A stretch of 64,000 bases of DNA. Source: Agrobacterium vitis (lineage in GTDB: Bacteria > Pseudomonadota > Alphaproteobacteria > Rhizobiales > Rhizobiaceae). Each line of letters opens with the position of its first letter. Within the stretch, counting starts at the first letter, position 1. The DNA lies in NCBI RefSeq assembly GCF_037039395.1, contig NZ_CP146242.1, positions 2,429,001-2,493,000 on the forward strand. Direction: 5' to 3'. Below the pieces are notes generated by a model. That model was not told the origin of the DNA. It saw nothing but the letters and a program-made list of their open reading frames with translations, and did not search any database. The position numbers and the translations under genes were made by a program. Positions 27,180-36,041 of this stretch are shown here, in pieces.

Positions 27180-27585
27180 AAGGGCCTCTCAGGGTTGTTT
27201 GTATCGGTGGTGAACAATAGTCTCACTTCGTTCAATAATAAAACACATAAAAAAATGAACCGGGCTTGCAAAAACCGCTTGATTATGACGGCGAGTTTTC
27301 TTATCTCCGTCTTGCCCAAAGTCGCACGTGCCTGTGGGTGTCCGCCGATCCTCGATGTGGTGAGGAAATCGGTAAGGTACCTGGAATTAACCCCTCCAGT
27401 CGTTATCCCGGCCAACCGGGAAATGCGAGGACACCTTGAAGCAACGACGGTGCGGGCCTTTCTAGTCTCTGCCGGCTTTCCATCAGCCGGGGTCACTGAA
27501 GAGGCACACCATCATTGCCGGAAGTGCGGTCGGGTTCCCCAACCAATCCATGGCAGACAAAGCGGATTGATGCTCTCAGGCAAGA

Positions 27586-27710
27586 GGGCGTTGATCCATC
27601 GCCCGCGTTAGAGCGTTCGTACGGTACCAGTGTCTCCACCGACTGGTTTCGAGCGAGGTCTCGGCGCACTTTGTCCATCCGGAACTTTTTGGGTTCCGGT
27701 AACCTTTTTA
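27586..27710 (+). ncRNA. speF-like leader of the ornithine/lysine decarboxylase gene
   Basis: The 548-bp gap before the decarboxylase has no convincing protein but several stems. In order: GGGCG/CGCCC (27586-27604), ACCAGT/ACTGGT (27626-27647), CGAG/CTCG (27653-27662), then a 7-bp stem CCGGAAC/GTTCCGG (27679-27699) followed by TAACCTTTTTA. The last resembles an intrinsic terminator placed just before the ribosome site. A cis-regulatory element named speF is known before this gene in alphaproteobacteria (Corbino et al. set of motifs). I assign it by gene context and structure, not by covariance search. Other small hairpins at 27472-27490 and 27533-27544 may belong to the leader. Confidence 0.65.
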
Positions 27711-27727
27711 CTATGGAAGGGATCGCC

Positions 27728-28861
27728 ATGACCACCGCCCGTATCCTCGACTTCATCAATACCCAGCGTCCGGAAGGCCCTTGCCTCGTCGTGGACCTTG
27801 ATGTCGTGCGCGATAATTATGGCGCATTCCGCCACGCCCTGCCAGACAGCGCCATCTATTATGCCGTCAAGGCAAACCCGGAGCCGGCAATCCTATCGCT
27901 GCTCGCATCGCTCGGCTCCAACTTCGATTGCGCCTCCGTGGCCGAAATCGAAATGGCGCTGGCTGCAGGTGCGACCGCCCAGCGGATTTCGTTTGGCAAC
28001 ACCATCAAGAAGGAACGGGATATTGCCAAGGCGCATGCACTGGGCATCAACCTGTTTGCCGTCGACAGCCATGAGGAAGTCGAAAAGATCGCGCGTGCCG
28101 CCCCCGGCGCCCGGGTGTTCTGCCGCGTCCTGACCGATGGTGACGGTGCCGAATGGCCTTTGTCGCGCAAGTTCGGCTGCGTGCCGCAGATGGCCGTCGA
28201 CGTTCTGGTCTATGCCCACCAGCATGGCCTGGAAAGCTTCGGCGTGTCCTTCCATGTCGGTTCGCAGATGACCAAGGTCGATGCCTGGGATGCGGCGCTC
28301 GGCGATGCCAAGCGGGTTTTCGCACAGTTGGCCAAGCAGGGCATCTACCTGCAGATGGTCAACATGGGCGGTGGTTTTCCGACCAAGTACCTGCGCGACA
28401 TTCCGTCCGCCGAAGCCTATGGCCAGGCCATCAACGCCTCGTTGAAGAAGCATTTCGGCAACAACATTCCGCAGACCATCATTGAGCCCGGTCGCGGCAT
28501 GGTTGGTAATGCCGGTGTGATCAAGGCAGAAGTGGTGCTGATCTCGAAGAAGTCCGACAATGACGCCCATCGCTGGGTGTTCCTTGACATCGGCAAGTTC
28601 GGCGGTCTGGCGGAAACCATGGACGAAGCGATACGTTACCCGATCCGCACGGCCCATGACGGCGACGAAATGGAGCCTTGCGTGTTGGCTGGCCCGACCT
28701 GCGACAGCGCTGATGTCATGTACGAGAAGAACATGTATCCGCTGCCGCTTTCGCTGACCATCGGCGACGACGTGCTGATCGAAGGCACCGGCGCCTATAC
28801 CACCACCTATTCGGCGGTGGCCTTCAACGGTTTCGAACCGCTGAAAGCCTATGTGATCTGA
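27728..28861 (+). CDS. odc2: Ornithine/lysine decarboxylase, fold-type III PLP enzyme
   Basis: 377 residues from ATG 27728, with GAAGGGA upstream, the standard length for the short rhizobial enzyme. Decarboxylates ornithine to putrescine and often lysine to cadaverine. PLP lysine K48 is in YYAVKANPEP; HVGSQ, the glycine loop GGGFP and EPGRGMVG bind cofactor phosphate; the catalytic cysteine lies in GPTCDSAD near 315. The open frame extends 71 codons upstream through the structured leader, but the internal ATG has the ribosome site and family-type start. A GNAT gene follows 132 bp later. Confidence 0.94.
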   Translation: MTTARILDFINTQRPEGPCLVVDLDVVRDNYGAFRHALPDSAIYYAVKANPEPAILSLLASLGSNFDCASVAEIEMALAAGATAQRISFGNTIKKERDIAKAHALGINLFAVDSHEEVEKIARAAPGARVFCRVLTDGDGAEWPLSRKFGCVPQMAVDVLVYAHQHGLESFGVSFHVGSQMTKVDAWDAALGDAKRVFAQLAKQGIYLQMVNMGGGFPTKYLRDIPSAEAYGQAINASLKKHFGNNIPQTIIEPGRGMVGNAGVIKAEVVLISKKSDNDAHRWVFLDIGKFGGLAETMDEAIRYPIRTAHDGDEMEPCVLAGPTCDSADVMYEKNMYPLPLSLTIGDDVLIEGTGAYTTTYSAVAFNGFEPLKAYVI

Positions 28862-28927
28862 ACAAGGGTATTTTCGCATTTCCGGGCGCAAAACCGCGCC
28901 ACGCTTTTGCTGGAAATGCTCCATCCC

Positions 28928-28947
28928 GCCGGGCAGAATAGCCCGGC
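28928..28947 (+). terminator. Hairpin between odc2 and the GNAT gene
   Basis: GCCGGGC/GCCCGGC with loop AGAATA and no T tract. It may reduce read-through or protect the upstream mRNA. Confidence 0.4.
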
Positions 28948-28993
28948 AGGATTGCTCTCTCACCATTTACGCTCTTTTGCACAGGAGGTCGCC

Positions 28994-29584
28994 ATGACCG
29001 CTGTTATCAACACCGTGCGCGCTTTTTTTGCACAGCCCGCTTTCAAGATCGATGCTGAAACCCCCGCCGATGTCGTGGCGCGCGAGGCGTTGCTGGACCG
29101 TGCCATGGGGCCGGACCGCCGCACGAAGTCGTCTGAAAAGATCCGCCGTGGCCGCGTGCCTGCCGAAGGGCTGGCGTTGGTGGCGCGTGACCGCAAGGGC
29201 CATGTGATCGGCACCGTGCGCCTGTGGAATATCGAGGCCGGCGTCAATACCGAGGGCCAGGTCGTCGATGCGTTGCTGCTCGGGCCGCTGGCGGTCGATG
29301 CCTCGCATGAAGGCAAGGGCGTCGGCTCGCAGCTGATGCGCGCCGCCCTGATGGAAGCCAAGGGCCGTGGTCATGGTGCCGTGCTTCTGGTCGGCGATGC
29401 CGCTTATTACGAGCGCTTCGGCTTTTTTGCCGCGAAAACCATGCATCTTGTCATGCCGGGCCCCTTTGCCCGCGACCGGTTCCTGGCGCTGGAACTGATC
29501 CCCAGTTGGCTGGACGGCGCTGTCGGCATGATCTCGGCTTCCGGCCGCAAGCTGACCGCACCGGCCCATCGCAAGGCGGCATAA
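28994..29584 (+). CDS. GNAT family N-acetyltransferase (YhbS-like)
   Basis: 196 residues from ATG 28994, 6 nt after AGGAGG. The acetyl-CoA loop is LAVDASHEGKGVGSQLMRAA, followed by GHGAVLLVGDAAYYERFGF. The YhbS/COG3153 type fits. Being immediately downstream of the ornithine/lysine decarboxylase, it may acetylate a polyamine or diamine, but that is only context. A short hairpin (29603-29620) follows. Confidence 0.88.
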   Translation: MTAVINTVRAFFAQPAFKIDAETPADVVAREALLDRAMGPDRRTKSSEKIRRGRVPAEGLALVARDRKGHVIGTVRLWNIEAGVNTEGQVVDALLLGPLAVDASHEGKGVGSQLMRAALMEAKGRGHGAVLLVGDAAYYERFGFFAAKTMHLVMPGPFARDRFLALELIPSWLDGAVGMISASGRKLTAPAHRKAA

Positions 29585-29602
29585 GCAGTTTTTGAAATAC
29601 GT

Positions 29603-29620
29603 CCTCGGTCCAAACCGAGG
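29603..29620. terminator. Hairpin between convergent genes
   Basis: CCTCGGT/ACCGAGG with CCAA loop, between the 3' ends of the GNAT gene and the convergent peroxidase gene. No T tract on either side. Confidence 0.4.
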
Positions 29621-29648
29621 ATGGTGCGCAGCAGTCGAGAGCGGCGGC

Positions 29649-31013
29649 CTACGGCTGCTGCGCACCCCACCCATCCGTCAGTGTTTTCAAAAAAGCCACG
29701 ACATCGCTAATTTCCGTCTCGTTCAATGCGGGCGGTTGGCCGGGCTTGCGGTCCATGGGCGCATCGATCACATCGATATTGCCGCGATAGGCGTCTGGCA
29801 TGTCGTTGAACTTGTCGATGCTGCCATCCGATTTTTTCGGATAGATACTGGCTGGATCAGTGTCACGGGCCACATAAAAGCGTGTGGCCGCCTCCAGCGT
29901 GCGATAAACGCCATTGTGGAAATAGACGCCGCGCTCGGCGACATTGCGCAGGGTAGGGGTCTTGAACAACCCGCAATTTTGCGTCTGGGCGGAAAACTCG
30001 TCATGGCGCATCGGCCCGCAAATGCCGAGATCGAAATAGAGCCTGTCGGAATTGGCGGGAATATCAGGATTGCGCGGCACGCCGAGCGCCTCGAATTCGT
30101 AATCGGTAAATGCCGGCATCTGTCCATCGCCGCCCCTCTTATCCAGGTGGCAAGAGGCGCAATTGCCCTTTTTCGGATCGTCGAACAAGGCGAGCCCACG
30201 CTGTTCCGCCGGGGTAAGCTGCGCCTGTCCGCGCAGATAGGCATCATATTTGCTGGAATAAGAATGGAAGGATGGTTCTTCCACCTGATAGCGGGCCAAT
30301 GCAAAGCCGATTTCCGACAAGGCCATGGAGTGGTCCTCGGTGATCTGCTTTCCGAACAAGGCCGTCAGCTGGGCGCCATATCCGGCTTTGATTTTGTCAT
30401 AGAGCGCCTGCGCATCGCTATTGGCCATTTCAAACGGCGACAAAAGCGGCCCAAGCGCCTGGTCTTCCAAACTGTCGGCGCGCCCATCCCAGAACATGCC
30501 ACCCTGGGGAACGGCATTGTCGGCAGCAGCCACGGCTTTGACGAGAGGTTGGCCAGCGACCGGCCCGGCGATCACCGCAGTTTGCGCGGCAAGCGCCGTG
30601 CCGGAGGCTTCGGCCATCGGCGAGGCTTCCTGAGCCTCCTCGGCGGCATTTTCAGCTCCAACCGAGAAGGCGGGCGTGGCGATCTTGTAGGCAAGGCTGG
30701 GCACGGGACGGATGCCCGGGAGGTTGAGACCGGGTCCGCCCATCTGTACCGCCTGCGTGTTGGCCGGTGCGTAATGATGGGCCGGATCATGGCAGCTGGC
30801 ACAGGACATCTTGCCGCTGCCTGACAGGCTCTGGTCGAAAAACAGCGCCTTGCCCAATTGCGCGACGGCACTGAGCTGGTCGGGTGCGCCGGCTTGGGTC
30901 TTTGTGGGGTTTTCCGCCAATGTCTGGGCCGCCCTGCCAAAGCCCGCGAAGGCAAGGCTCAGCAGAGCCAGCGCCAGCAGCGGCAGGCGGGATTTTTCGT
31001 CAAACAATGTCAT
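29649..31013 (-). CDS. Di-heme cytochrome c peroxidase / MauG-like protein
   Basis: 454 residues. A signal peptide (about 1-29) predicts export to the periplasm. There are two c-type heme sites, CASCH at 71-75 and CASCH at 285-289. The conserved GGMFWDGRADSLEDQALGPL and LRNVAERGVYFHNGVYRTLE of the CcpA/MauG family are present. It reduces peroxide or performs MauG-type oxidation using cytochrome electrons. Odd: between the heme domains (about 118-160) lies an Ala/Glu-rich stretch (ENAAEEAQEASPMAEASGTA) that looks like low-complexity insertion. It is downstream of the phosphoesterase gene in the same direction. Confidence 0.9.
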   Translation of the reverse strand: MTLFDEKSRLPLLALALLSLAFAGFGRAAQTLAENPTKTQAGAPDQLSAVAQLGKALFFDQSLSGSGKMSCASCHDPAHHYAPANTQAVQMGGPGLNLPGIRPVPSLAYKIATPAFSVGAENAAEEAQEASPMAEASGTALAAQTAVIAGPVAGQPLVKAVAAADNAVPQGGMFWDGRADSLEDQALGPLLSPFEMANSDAQALYDKIKAGYGAQLTALFGKQITEDHSMALSEIGFALARYQVEEPSFHSYSSKYDAYLRGQAQLTPAEQRGLALFDDPKKGNCASCHLDKRGGDGQMPAFTDYEFEALGVPRNPDIPANSDRLYFDLGICGPMRHDEFSAQTQNCGLFKTPTLRNVAERGVYFHNGVYRTLEAATRFYVARDTDPASIYPKKSDGSIDKFNDMPDAYRGNIDVIDAPMDRKPGQPPALNETEISDVVAFLKTLTDGWGAQQP

Positions 31014-31037
31014 GAACTGCCGCTCTTAGTTTCCCGC

Positions 31038-31136
31038 TTAGAGCATCGCGCCGAAAATCGGAATCGGTACAATGCTCTAAGTTTTTGTTTTGCATCGGAT
31101 TTAGCCGAATCCGGTTTCCCGTTTTCGGCCCGATGC
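31038..31136. repeat. Rhizobial-type palindromic repeat, copy 1
   Basis: Two parts. Perfect 9-bp arms TTAGAGCAT / ATGCTCTAA bound 31038-31080. A second palindrome, GCATCGG...CCGATGC, spans 31092-31136 and contains CCGGTTTCCCGTTTTCGG. A relative of the second part is at 55367-55412. It fills the gap between the peroxidase and phosphoesterase genes. Confidence 0.75.
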
Positions 31137-31137
31137 A

Positions 31138-32766
31138 CTAGCTTTTCAGGCCGGTCTTCGGATCGAGGATCAGCGTATCGCTGCGGGCATGAGACCAATC
31201 GAACATGCCGTTCAGGGAACCAGCTATAGCATCGAAGGAGCCGCCGCCCAGTCTTTGCCCAGCCATCCAGTTATCCTCGATGAACCGCATGACCGAGGTC
31301 TGGTCGGTCAGGGTGTGGTCGACATAGTTTTGCTTGGCATAAGGCGAGATCACCAGCAATGGCTGCCGGGTGCCATAGCCGCAACGGCCCTGGACGGGCT
31401 GGCCATTGACGCCGGGCAAGGGCGTTCCGGTGCCGCAGGCCGCACCGTCAAGCACATCATAGCCTTTGACCGGAATGCTGGACGGGTTGACGACGTTATG
31501 GGCGTGGTCGTACCAGCCGTCGGAATCGTCATAAAGCAGCACCACGGCGGTGTCTTTCCACTCCGGCGATTGCTGGAGCTTGTTGACGACATTGGCAACG
31601 AATTCCTGCTCATCAAGCGGATCGGAATAACCGGCATGGCCGTCCTGATAGGCGGGCGCTTTCAGGAAACTGACGGCGGGCAGAGTGCCGTTGCTCAGAA
31701 CCGCATAGAAATCATTGATGTCATACTGGTGGTTGGCGCCGCCGTCCTGGCTGGTGCCGATGGCGGCAACCGAACTCGGGCGGATATGCTGGGGATTGGC
31801 GGTCGAGGGATAGTATTGGAAGGGTTGGTGATGGGGAATGTAGTCCACCTCATCGACCTTGGTGATTGCCGATGTCGTCGTGCGCTTGCAACCGGTCGTG
31901 CCATTGGGATTGTTGAGCGTCAGATCGAAGCCGCCCTCGAAAAAGCCCCAGGTCAGGCCCTTTTCGTTCAGGAGGTCGCCGATATTGCGACCGGTCATCA
32001 GGGCTGTCTGGCCTTTCGAGCAAACGTCGCCGGTGGGGTCGAGGTCGGAAATCATTGTCCAGCCGCCATTGCCATCAGGCACGACTTCGCCCTTGGCATA
32101 GGTGCCGTCCTTTTCCAGCGTGTAACCCGGTGGCAGGGCCATGCCATTGGTCTGGCCGGAAACGAGGTTGATGGCGCCGGGGGTCGAGGGGCCGAAATTG
32201 GTGGAGAAAGACCGGTCGTTCAGGGCAAAATTCTGGGCGTAGTTCCACAGCGCCGTAACGGTATTGCCGTCATAATAGCCCATGACCTGGCCTTTGGTGC
32301 CAAAGGCACCGGCTGCGCCCTTGGTGCCGCGCCCGGTATTGGCGGGAAAAAGGTCCATGGCGAAATTGTCATAGGCGGCCTGTTCGGCGGTATAGCCATG
32401 GTTCTGGGAATTGGTCGCGGCCTGGGTGCGATCGAGACGGAACGGGGCGGTCGCATCAGGGCCATTGCCCGGATTGGTGTTGTTCGGATTGGCCTCCAGC
32501 AGGCCGGCATGGGCCAGTGTATCGATATCCGCAGGCGTCTGCGGCGCGGCGGTAAAGGCAGGCTCACCCTCGACATTGGCAGCTTTTGGATAAGTCGCGA
32601 AATAATGGTCGAAGGCGACGTTTTCCTGGAAGATTACCACCAGATGCTTGATCGGCGTTGCGGTATTAACGGTAGCAGCCGCCGAGGCAGTGGGGATGAG
32701 ACAGAGAGAGGCAGACACGAGAATTGAACCGGCACACACATGTAGATGCCGAGGGTGAAGAGGCAT
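31138..32766 (-). CDS. Secreted phosphoesterase family protein (AcpA/phospholipase C-like)
   Basis: 542 residues from ATG 32766, 7 nt after AAAGGA. A signal peptide ends near TASAAA (about 33). The phosphoesterase family (PF04185) motifs are HLVVIFQENVAFDHYFATYP at the start of the mature protein, FLKAPAYQDGHAGYSDPLDE, and VVLLYDDSDGWYDH near the C-terminus, supplying metal and nucleophile residues. Members include acid phosphatase AcpA and phosphocholine-specific phospholipase C. The GTSQDGGANHQYDINDFYAVL stretch also fits. The substrate is uncertain. It may release phosphate outside the cell; no PHO box was recognised. Confidence 0.88.
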   Translation of the reverse strand: MPLHPRHLHVCAGSILVSASLCLIPTASAAATVNTATPIKHLVVIFQENVAFDHYFATYPKAANVEGEPAFTAAPQTPADIDTLAHAGLLEANPNNTNPGNGPDATAPFRLDRTQAATNSQNHGYTAEQAAYDNFAMDLFPANTGRGTKGAAGAFGTKGQVMGYYDGNTVTALWNYAQNFALNDRSFSTNFGPSTPGAINLVSGQTNGMALPPGYTLEKDGTYAKGEVVPDGNGGWTMISDLDPTGDVCSKGQTALMTGRNIGDLLNEKGLTWGFFEGGFDLTLNNPNGTTGCKRTTTSAITKVDEVDYIPHHQPFQYYPSTANPQHIRPSSVAAIGTSQDGGANHQYDINDFYAVLSNGTLPAVSFLKAPAYQDGHAGYSDPLDEQEFVANVVNKLQQSPEWKDTAVVLLYDDSDGWYDHAHNVVNPSSIPVKGYDVLDGAACGTGTPLPGVNGQPVQGRCGYGTRQPLLVISPYAKQNYVDHTLTDQTSVMRFIEDNWMAGQRLGGGSFDAIAGSLNGMFDWSHARSDTLILDPKTGLKS

Positions 32767-33184
32767 GACCATATCCTTTACGAGGATCCGCCGTGGGGAA
32801 GCTGACATCGGCGGAGTGGCAAGACGATAGGAAGCGATTTTAACAGTTCCGTGACGGAAAATGACTTGTCTCGCTCCAATTGCCGCCCGGCCACTCACAA
32901 GTGGGTGATAGGATGCGTCGATGAGAAATAACCCTTCCTATTCCGGTTGCGCGCGGGCACGTGAGCAACCTTTTGGGTTTCGTCGGAGATGGTCTTGCTC
33001 CAAGGAAAATTGATAGAAATCAAAAACATGGTGCATGGAAGCCACACTCCATACTTGATTACCGGCGGTGTTTCGTAAGGTTGTGTTTTCTTGATTTGTC
33101 TCAAGGACGGTGGTGCCCGCTCACCGATAATCGGTTGCAATGCGGCAGGGGGACCTGCTGATCAATCGATAAAGGAGAGATGAC
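32767..33184. promoter_or_regulatory. Divergent intergenic region with an FNR/FixK-like box
   Basis: 418 bp between the phosphoesterase and ompW starts. It holds one notable site: TTGATTTGTCTCAA at 33091-33104, differing from the TTGAT-N4-ATCAA consensus at one position, 80 bp before ompW. A hairpin GGTTGC/GCAACC (32945-32970) is followed by TTTT. No further genes seen. Confidence 0.55.
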
Positions 33185-33886
33185 ATGTCAACGAACCGGA
33201 CCCTTGGCTTGATAGCGCTTGCGCCCCTTGCTTTCGCATCGCTGTCTTTGGCAACGCCGATGGCCTCTGCGGCAGATCTGACAGCGGCGGCAAACGCTCC
33301 GCAAGCCGAATCGCTGCTGACGCCCTACAGCCCCTGGCAGGTTCGCGCCCGTGCTCTGGCCGTGGTGCCCAATGATGGTGGCTCGGTGGATGGCATTTCC
33401 GGTTCCGATCTGTCCTACAGCAATAGCGTCACGCCGGAAGTCGACTTCAGCTATTTCTTCAATCGCAACATCGCTGCCGAACTCATTCTCGGCACGACGT
33501 CTGCGAACGTCAATGCCGGGGGCTCGATCGGTAGCCTGGGCAAGCTGGGCAAAGTCTGGATCCTGCCACCAACGGTGACGTTGCAATATCACTTCACCGA
33601 TTTTGGCAAGTTCCAGCCCTATATCGGCGCGGGCGTCAACTATACGATGTTCTACAATCAGTCGGCGACTGGTTCCGCCTCCAAGCTCGATGTCAAGAAT
33701 ACGTTCGGTGGTGCCGTGCAGGTCGGTTTCGACTATATGATCAACGACAAGTGGGGCGTTAACTTCGACGTCAAGAAATACTATCTGCGCCCGGATTTCG
33801 AGGCCGTCGTCGGCGGCTCCAAGGTCAAGGGCACGGCCAAGCTTGATCCATGGCTGATCGGCGCCGGTGTGACCTACCGTTTCTGA
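33185..33886 (+). CDS. ompW: OmpW family outer membrane protein
   Basis: 233 residues; AAGGAGAG precedes the ATG. The signal peptide is cleaved near MASA-AD (about 29). The mature protein has alternating beta strands, with WQVRARALAVVPNDGG, FSYFFNRNIAAELILGT, LQYHFTDFGKFQPYIGAGVNY and a C-terminal GVTYRF ending in Phe, the outer-membrane sorting signal. OmpW forms an 8-strand barrel for small hydrophobic molecules and is often oxygen- or stress-regulated, which fits the FNR/FixK-like box upstream. A bidirectional-looking terminator follows. Confidence 0.93.
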   Translation: MSTNRTLGLIALAPLAFASLSLATPMASAADLTAAANAPQAESLLTPYSPWQVRARALAVVPNDGGSVDGISGSDLSYSNSVTPEVDFSYFFNRNIAAELILGTTSANVNAGGSIGSLGKLGKVWILPPTVTLQYHFTDFGKFQPYIGAGVNYTMFYNQSATGSASKLDVKNTFGGAVQVGFDYMINDKWGVNFDVKKYYLRPDFEAVVGGSKVKGTAKLDPWLIGAGVTYRF

Positions 33887-33904
33887 ACGGCAGGCGAAGA
33901 GACT

Positions 33905-33940
33905 GGAAATGGCGGCTCTCATGGCCGCCATTTTCCGTTT
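33905..33940 (+). terminator. Terminator after ompW
   Basis: Stem GGAAATGGCGGC with GCCGCCATTTTCC (one bulged T), loop about 7 nt, 18 bp after the stop, followed by GTTTCGAT. It lies between convergent ompW and the chemoreceptor gene and could serve both. Confidence 0.65.
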
Positions 33941-33987
33941 CGATCTCTCATTTGGCTGCGTTCACTCAACAATGCGGTTTTTTGCCC

Positions 33988-35793
33988 TCACGCCGCCCGG
34001 GCCACCGGCATGGCTGGCAGTTGGAAGCGGTTGACCAGGGTTACAAGAGAGATGGCGCCGTCGGCCAGCGTCTGGCTGATGGCGTTGGTTTCTTCGACCA
34101 TGGCGGCATTCTGCTGGGTCATCTGGTCGAGGCTATTGACCGAACTGCTAATCTGCTGGAGGCCGATTGCCTGTTCTTCCGCGGCCTTGGCAATGGCATC
34201 GATATTATCATCGATCTTGGTGACAAAACCGCCGATCTGGGTCAGCGCATCGCCAGCGGTTCCCACCAGCTTCACGCCGCTTGCCACTTCCGTGCTGGAG
34301 CGATCCACCAGCGATTTGATCTGCTTGGCGGCGCCCGCCGAGCGTTGCGCCAGTTCGCGCACTTCCTGGGCGACGACGGCAAAGCCCTTGCCGGCTTCCC
34401 CGGCGCGGGCAGCTTCCACACCGGCGTTCAGCGCCAGAAGATTGGTCTGGAAGGCAATCTCGTCGATCACGCCGATGATTGTGCCGATTTCACCGGAGAC
34501 GCTCTCAATCCGCTGCATGGCGGTAATGGCATTGTTCACCACCACATTGGAGGCTGTGGTGCAGTCACGGGCATCTCTCACAAGGCTGCGGGTTTCGCGG
34601 GTCCGTGTGGTGGAGGCCTTCACGGTCGAGGCGACCTCTTCCAGTGCAGCTGCGGTTTCTTCCAGTGCGGCGGCCTGTTGTTCGGTGCGCTTGGCCAGGC
34701 TGTCGGCGGCGCCGCGCATCTCGCGGCTATTGGTTTGCAGATAACCGGTTTCATCGAGAACCTGCTTCAGAGTGGTCTGAAGCGTGAGGATAGAGTCGTT
34801 GAAATCGCGGCGAAGAACGTCGAAACGGGCATCGAACGGCGTGTCGAGCGTGGTGCGCATGTTGCATTCGGCCAACCGATGCAGACCGTCGCCAAGCTCC
34901 TCGACCACGCGGCGCAGGGCTTGCGCCTCGGCGGCGCGCTCGACCTCGCGCTGCCGGCGCTGCTCTTCCGTGCTGGCGCGGCTGGCATCGGCTTCCTGCT
35001 CCAGGCGGCGCTTTTCCAGGCCGGCATCGCGAAAAATTGACAGGGCATGGGCGATTTCGCCGATTTCATCGGTGCGGGTGCCGTAGGGAGGAGGCGTATC
35101 GAGATTGCCATGGGCCATGTCGGTCATGGCCGTGGTCATATGGCGCAGCGGCGACAGGGCGCGGCGTTGAACGATGACAATCGAGGCGAGGCTAAGCAGG
35201 ATCAGCGCGCTTCCCAGCGCATAACTGACGGTTTCGCGCGATGCGGTCTCCGTGGCGGCTTCGGTTTCCCGCAGCTTACCATAGGTATTTCCCATATCGA
35301 CCAACTGATTGACGGCTGCCTCATGGACGTGAAACCGTTCCTTCAATTCATTGAGCGCGGCTTTCAGCACGGCCGGATCTGTACCGCTCAGGGCCGGAAT
35401 GACGGCTTGATCCATTTGCGCCCAAAAGGCATCGCCCTTCACCAGAACATCCTGCTGCAACTTGCTGCGCAGGGCATCGGGCAGGGTTGTGCCTTTCCAA
35501 TAGCCCCGGCGTTCCTGATACTGTTTTTTCAGAAGTTTAAGGTGGTCTATATTGATAGCGGCCATATCCGGCTGAAGGGCTGCCTCATTGGTCAGGGAAT
35601 AAGCCTCGACCAGATAGAGAGGCGGCGGCAGGATATCGGCGATCAGATCCTTGCTGTCGATGATCTGCTGATAGATCGGTCCGTTGACCTTCAGCCGCTG
35701 GAGGGTCTGCATGGCTGTGGCGAGTGTGATGACCACGCCGACGGCAAGGATGACGCCGGAAATGATCACTGTGGAGGATATGCTGAGTTTCAT
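33988..35793 (-). CDS. Methyl-accepting chemotaxis protein
   Basis: 601 residues from ATG 35793; the preceding 32 in-frame codons do not look like a membrane anchor. TM1 about 8-28, a periplasmic ligand domain of about 160 residues, TM2 about 190-208, HAMP about 210-262, and a long signalling coiled coil. The hairpin tip [20 protein letters not shown] and the following [20 protein letters not shown] are canonical. No CheR-tethering pentapeptide is seen at the C-terminus (ends MPVARAA). The ligand is unknown. It is monocistronic. The 195 bp upstream is unusually AT-rich, with A/T tracts that may form a strong promoter. Confidence 0.93.
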   Translation of the reverse strand: MKLSISSTVIISGVILAVGVVITLATAMQTLQRLKVNGPIYQQIIDSKDLIADILPPPLYLVEAYSLTNEAALQPDMAAINIDHLKLLKKQYQERRGYWKGTTLPDALRSKLQQDVLVKGDAFWAQMDQAVIPALSGTDPAVLKAALNELKERFHVHEAAVNQLVDMGNTYGKLRETEAATETASRETVSYALGSALILLSLASIVIVQRRALSPLRHMTTAMTDMAHGNLDTPPPYGTRTDEIGEIAHALSIFRDAGLEKRRLEQEADASRASTEEQRRQREVERAAEAQALRRVVEELGDGLHRLAECNMRTTLDTPFDARFDVLRRDFNDSILTLQTTLKQVLDETGYLQTNSREMRGAADSLAKRTEQQAAALEETAAALEEVASTVKASTTRTRETRSLVRDARDCTTASNVVVNNAITAMQRIESVSGEIGTIIGVIDEIAFQTNLLALNAGVEAARAGEAGKGFAVVAQEVRELAQRSAGAAKQIKSLVDRSSTEVASGVKLVGTAGDALTQIGGFVTKIDDNIDAIAKAAEEQAIGLQQISSSVNSLDQMTQQNAAMVEETNAISQTLADGAISLVTLVNRFQLPAMPVARAA

Positions 35794-35988
35794 AGTTGTC
35801 GTCCGCAGAAATGATGTCGGGAGGAGCAGATCACGCGGACGAAGGCGTCGAGGTGATGTGGCCAGGTTGTGGTCTAAAGTTGAACACATCGATTGTTTTT
35901 CAAGGGCGCTTTAAAAAGCATATTCTTTTTAGTTTCTTCTTGGTTATATTTTCCTTAAAATTTGAACTTAGTTGATTTCAATAATAAA

Positions 35989-36014
35989 AAAACCAGGGCG
36001 TTACCCCTGGTTTT
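35989..36014 (-). terminator. Terminator of the WD40 / COG0523 unit
   Basis: Perfect 10-bp stem AAAACCAGGG/CCCTGGTTTT with 6-nt loop. On the minus strand it is followed by further T residues (TTTTTTATTATT over the stem end), 28 nt past the WD40 stop. Confidence 0.8.
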
Positions 36015-36041
36015 CACGTTTCAGTTGTTTTTTACTTGAGG

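Noticed and set aside
27195..27611. 138-codon frame in the decarboxylase leader
   Set aside because: Overlaps other short frames on both strands, no ribosome site or domain, and lies in a structured leader.
27515..27727. In-frame 71-codon N-terminal extension of the decarboxylase
   Set aside because: The internal ATG has a good ribosome site and the 377-residue family length; the extension covers the hairpins. A short leader peptide remains possible but unsupported.
31189..32727. 512-codon plus-strand frame
   Set aside because: Antisense to the secreted phosphoesterase, which has a signal peptide and family motifs.
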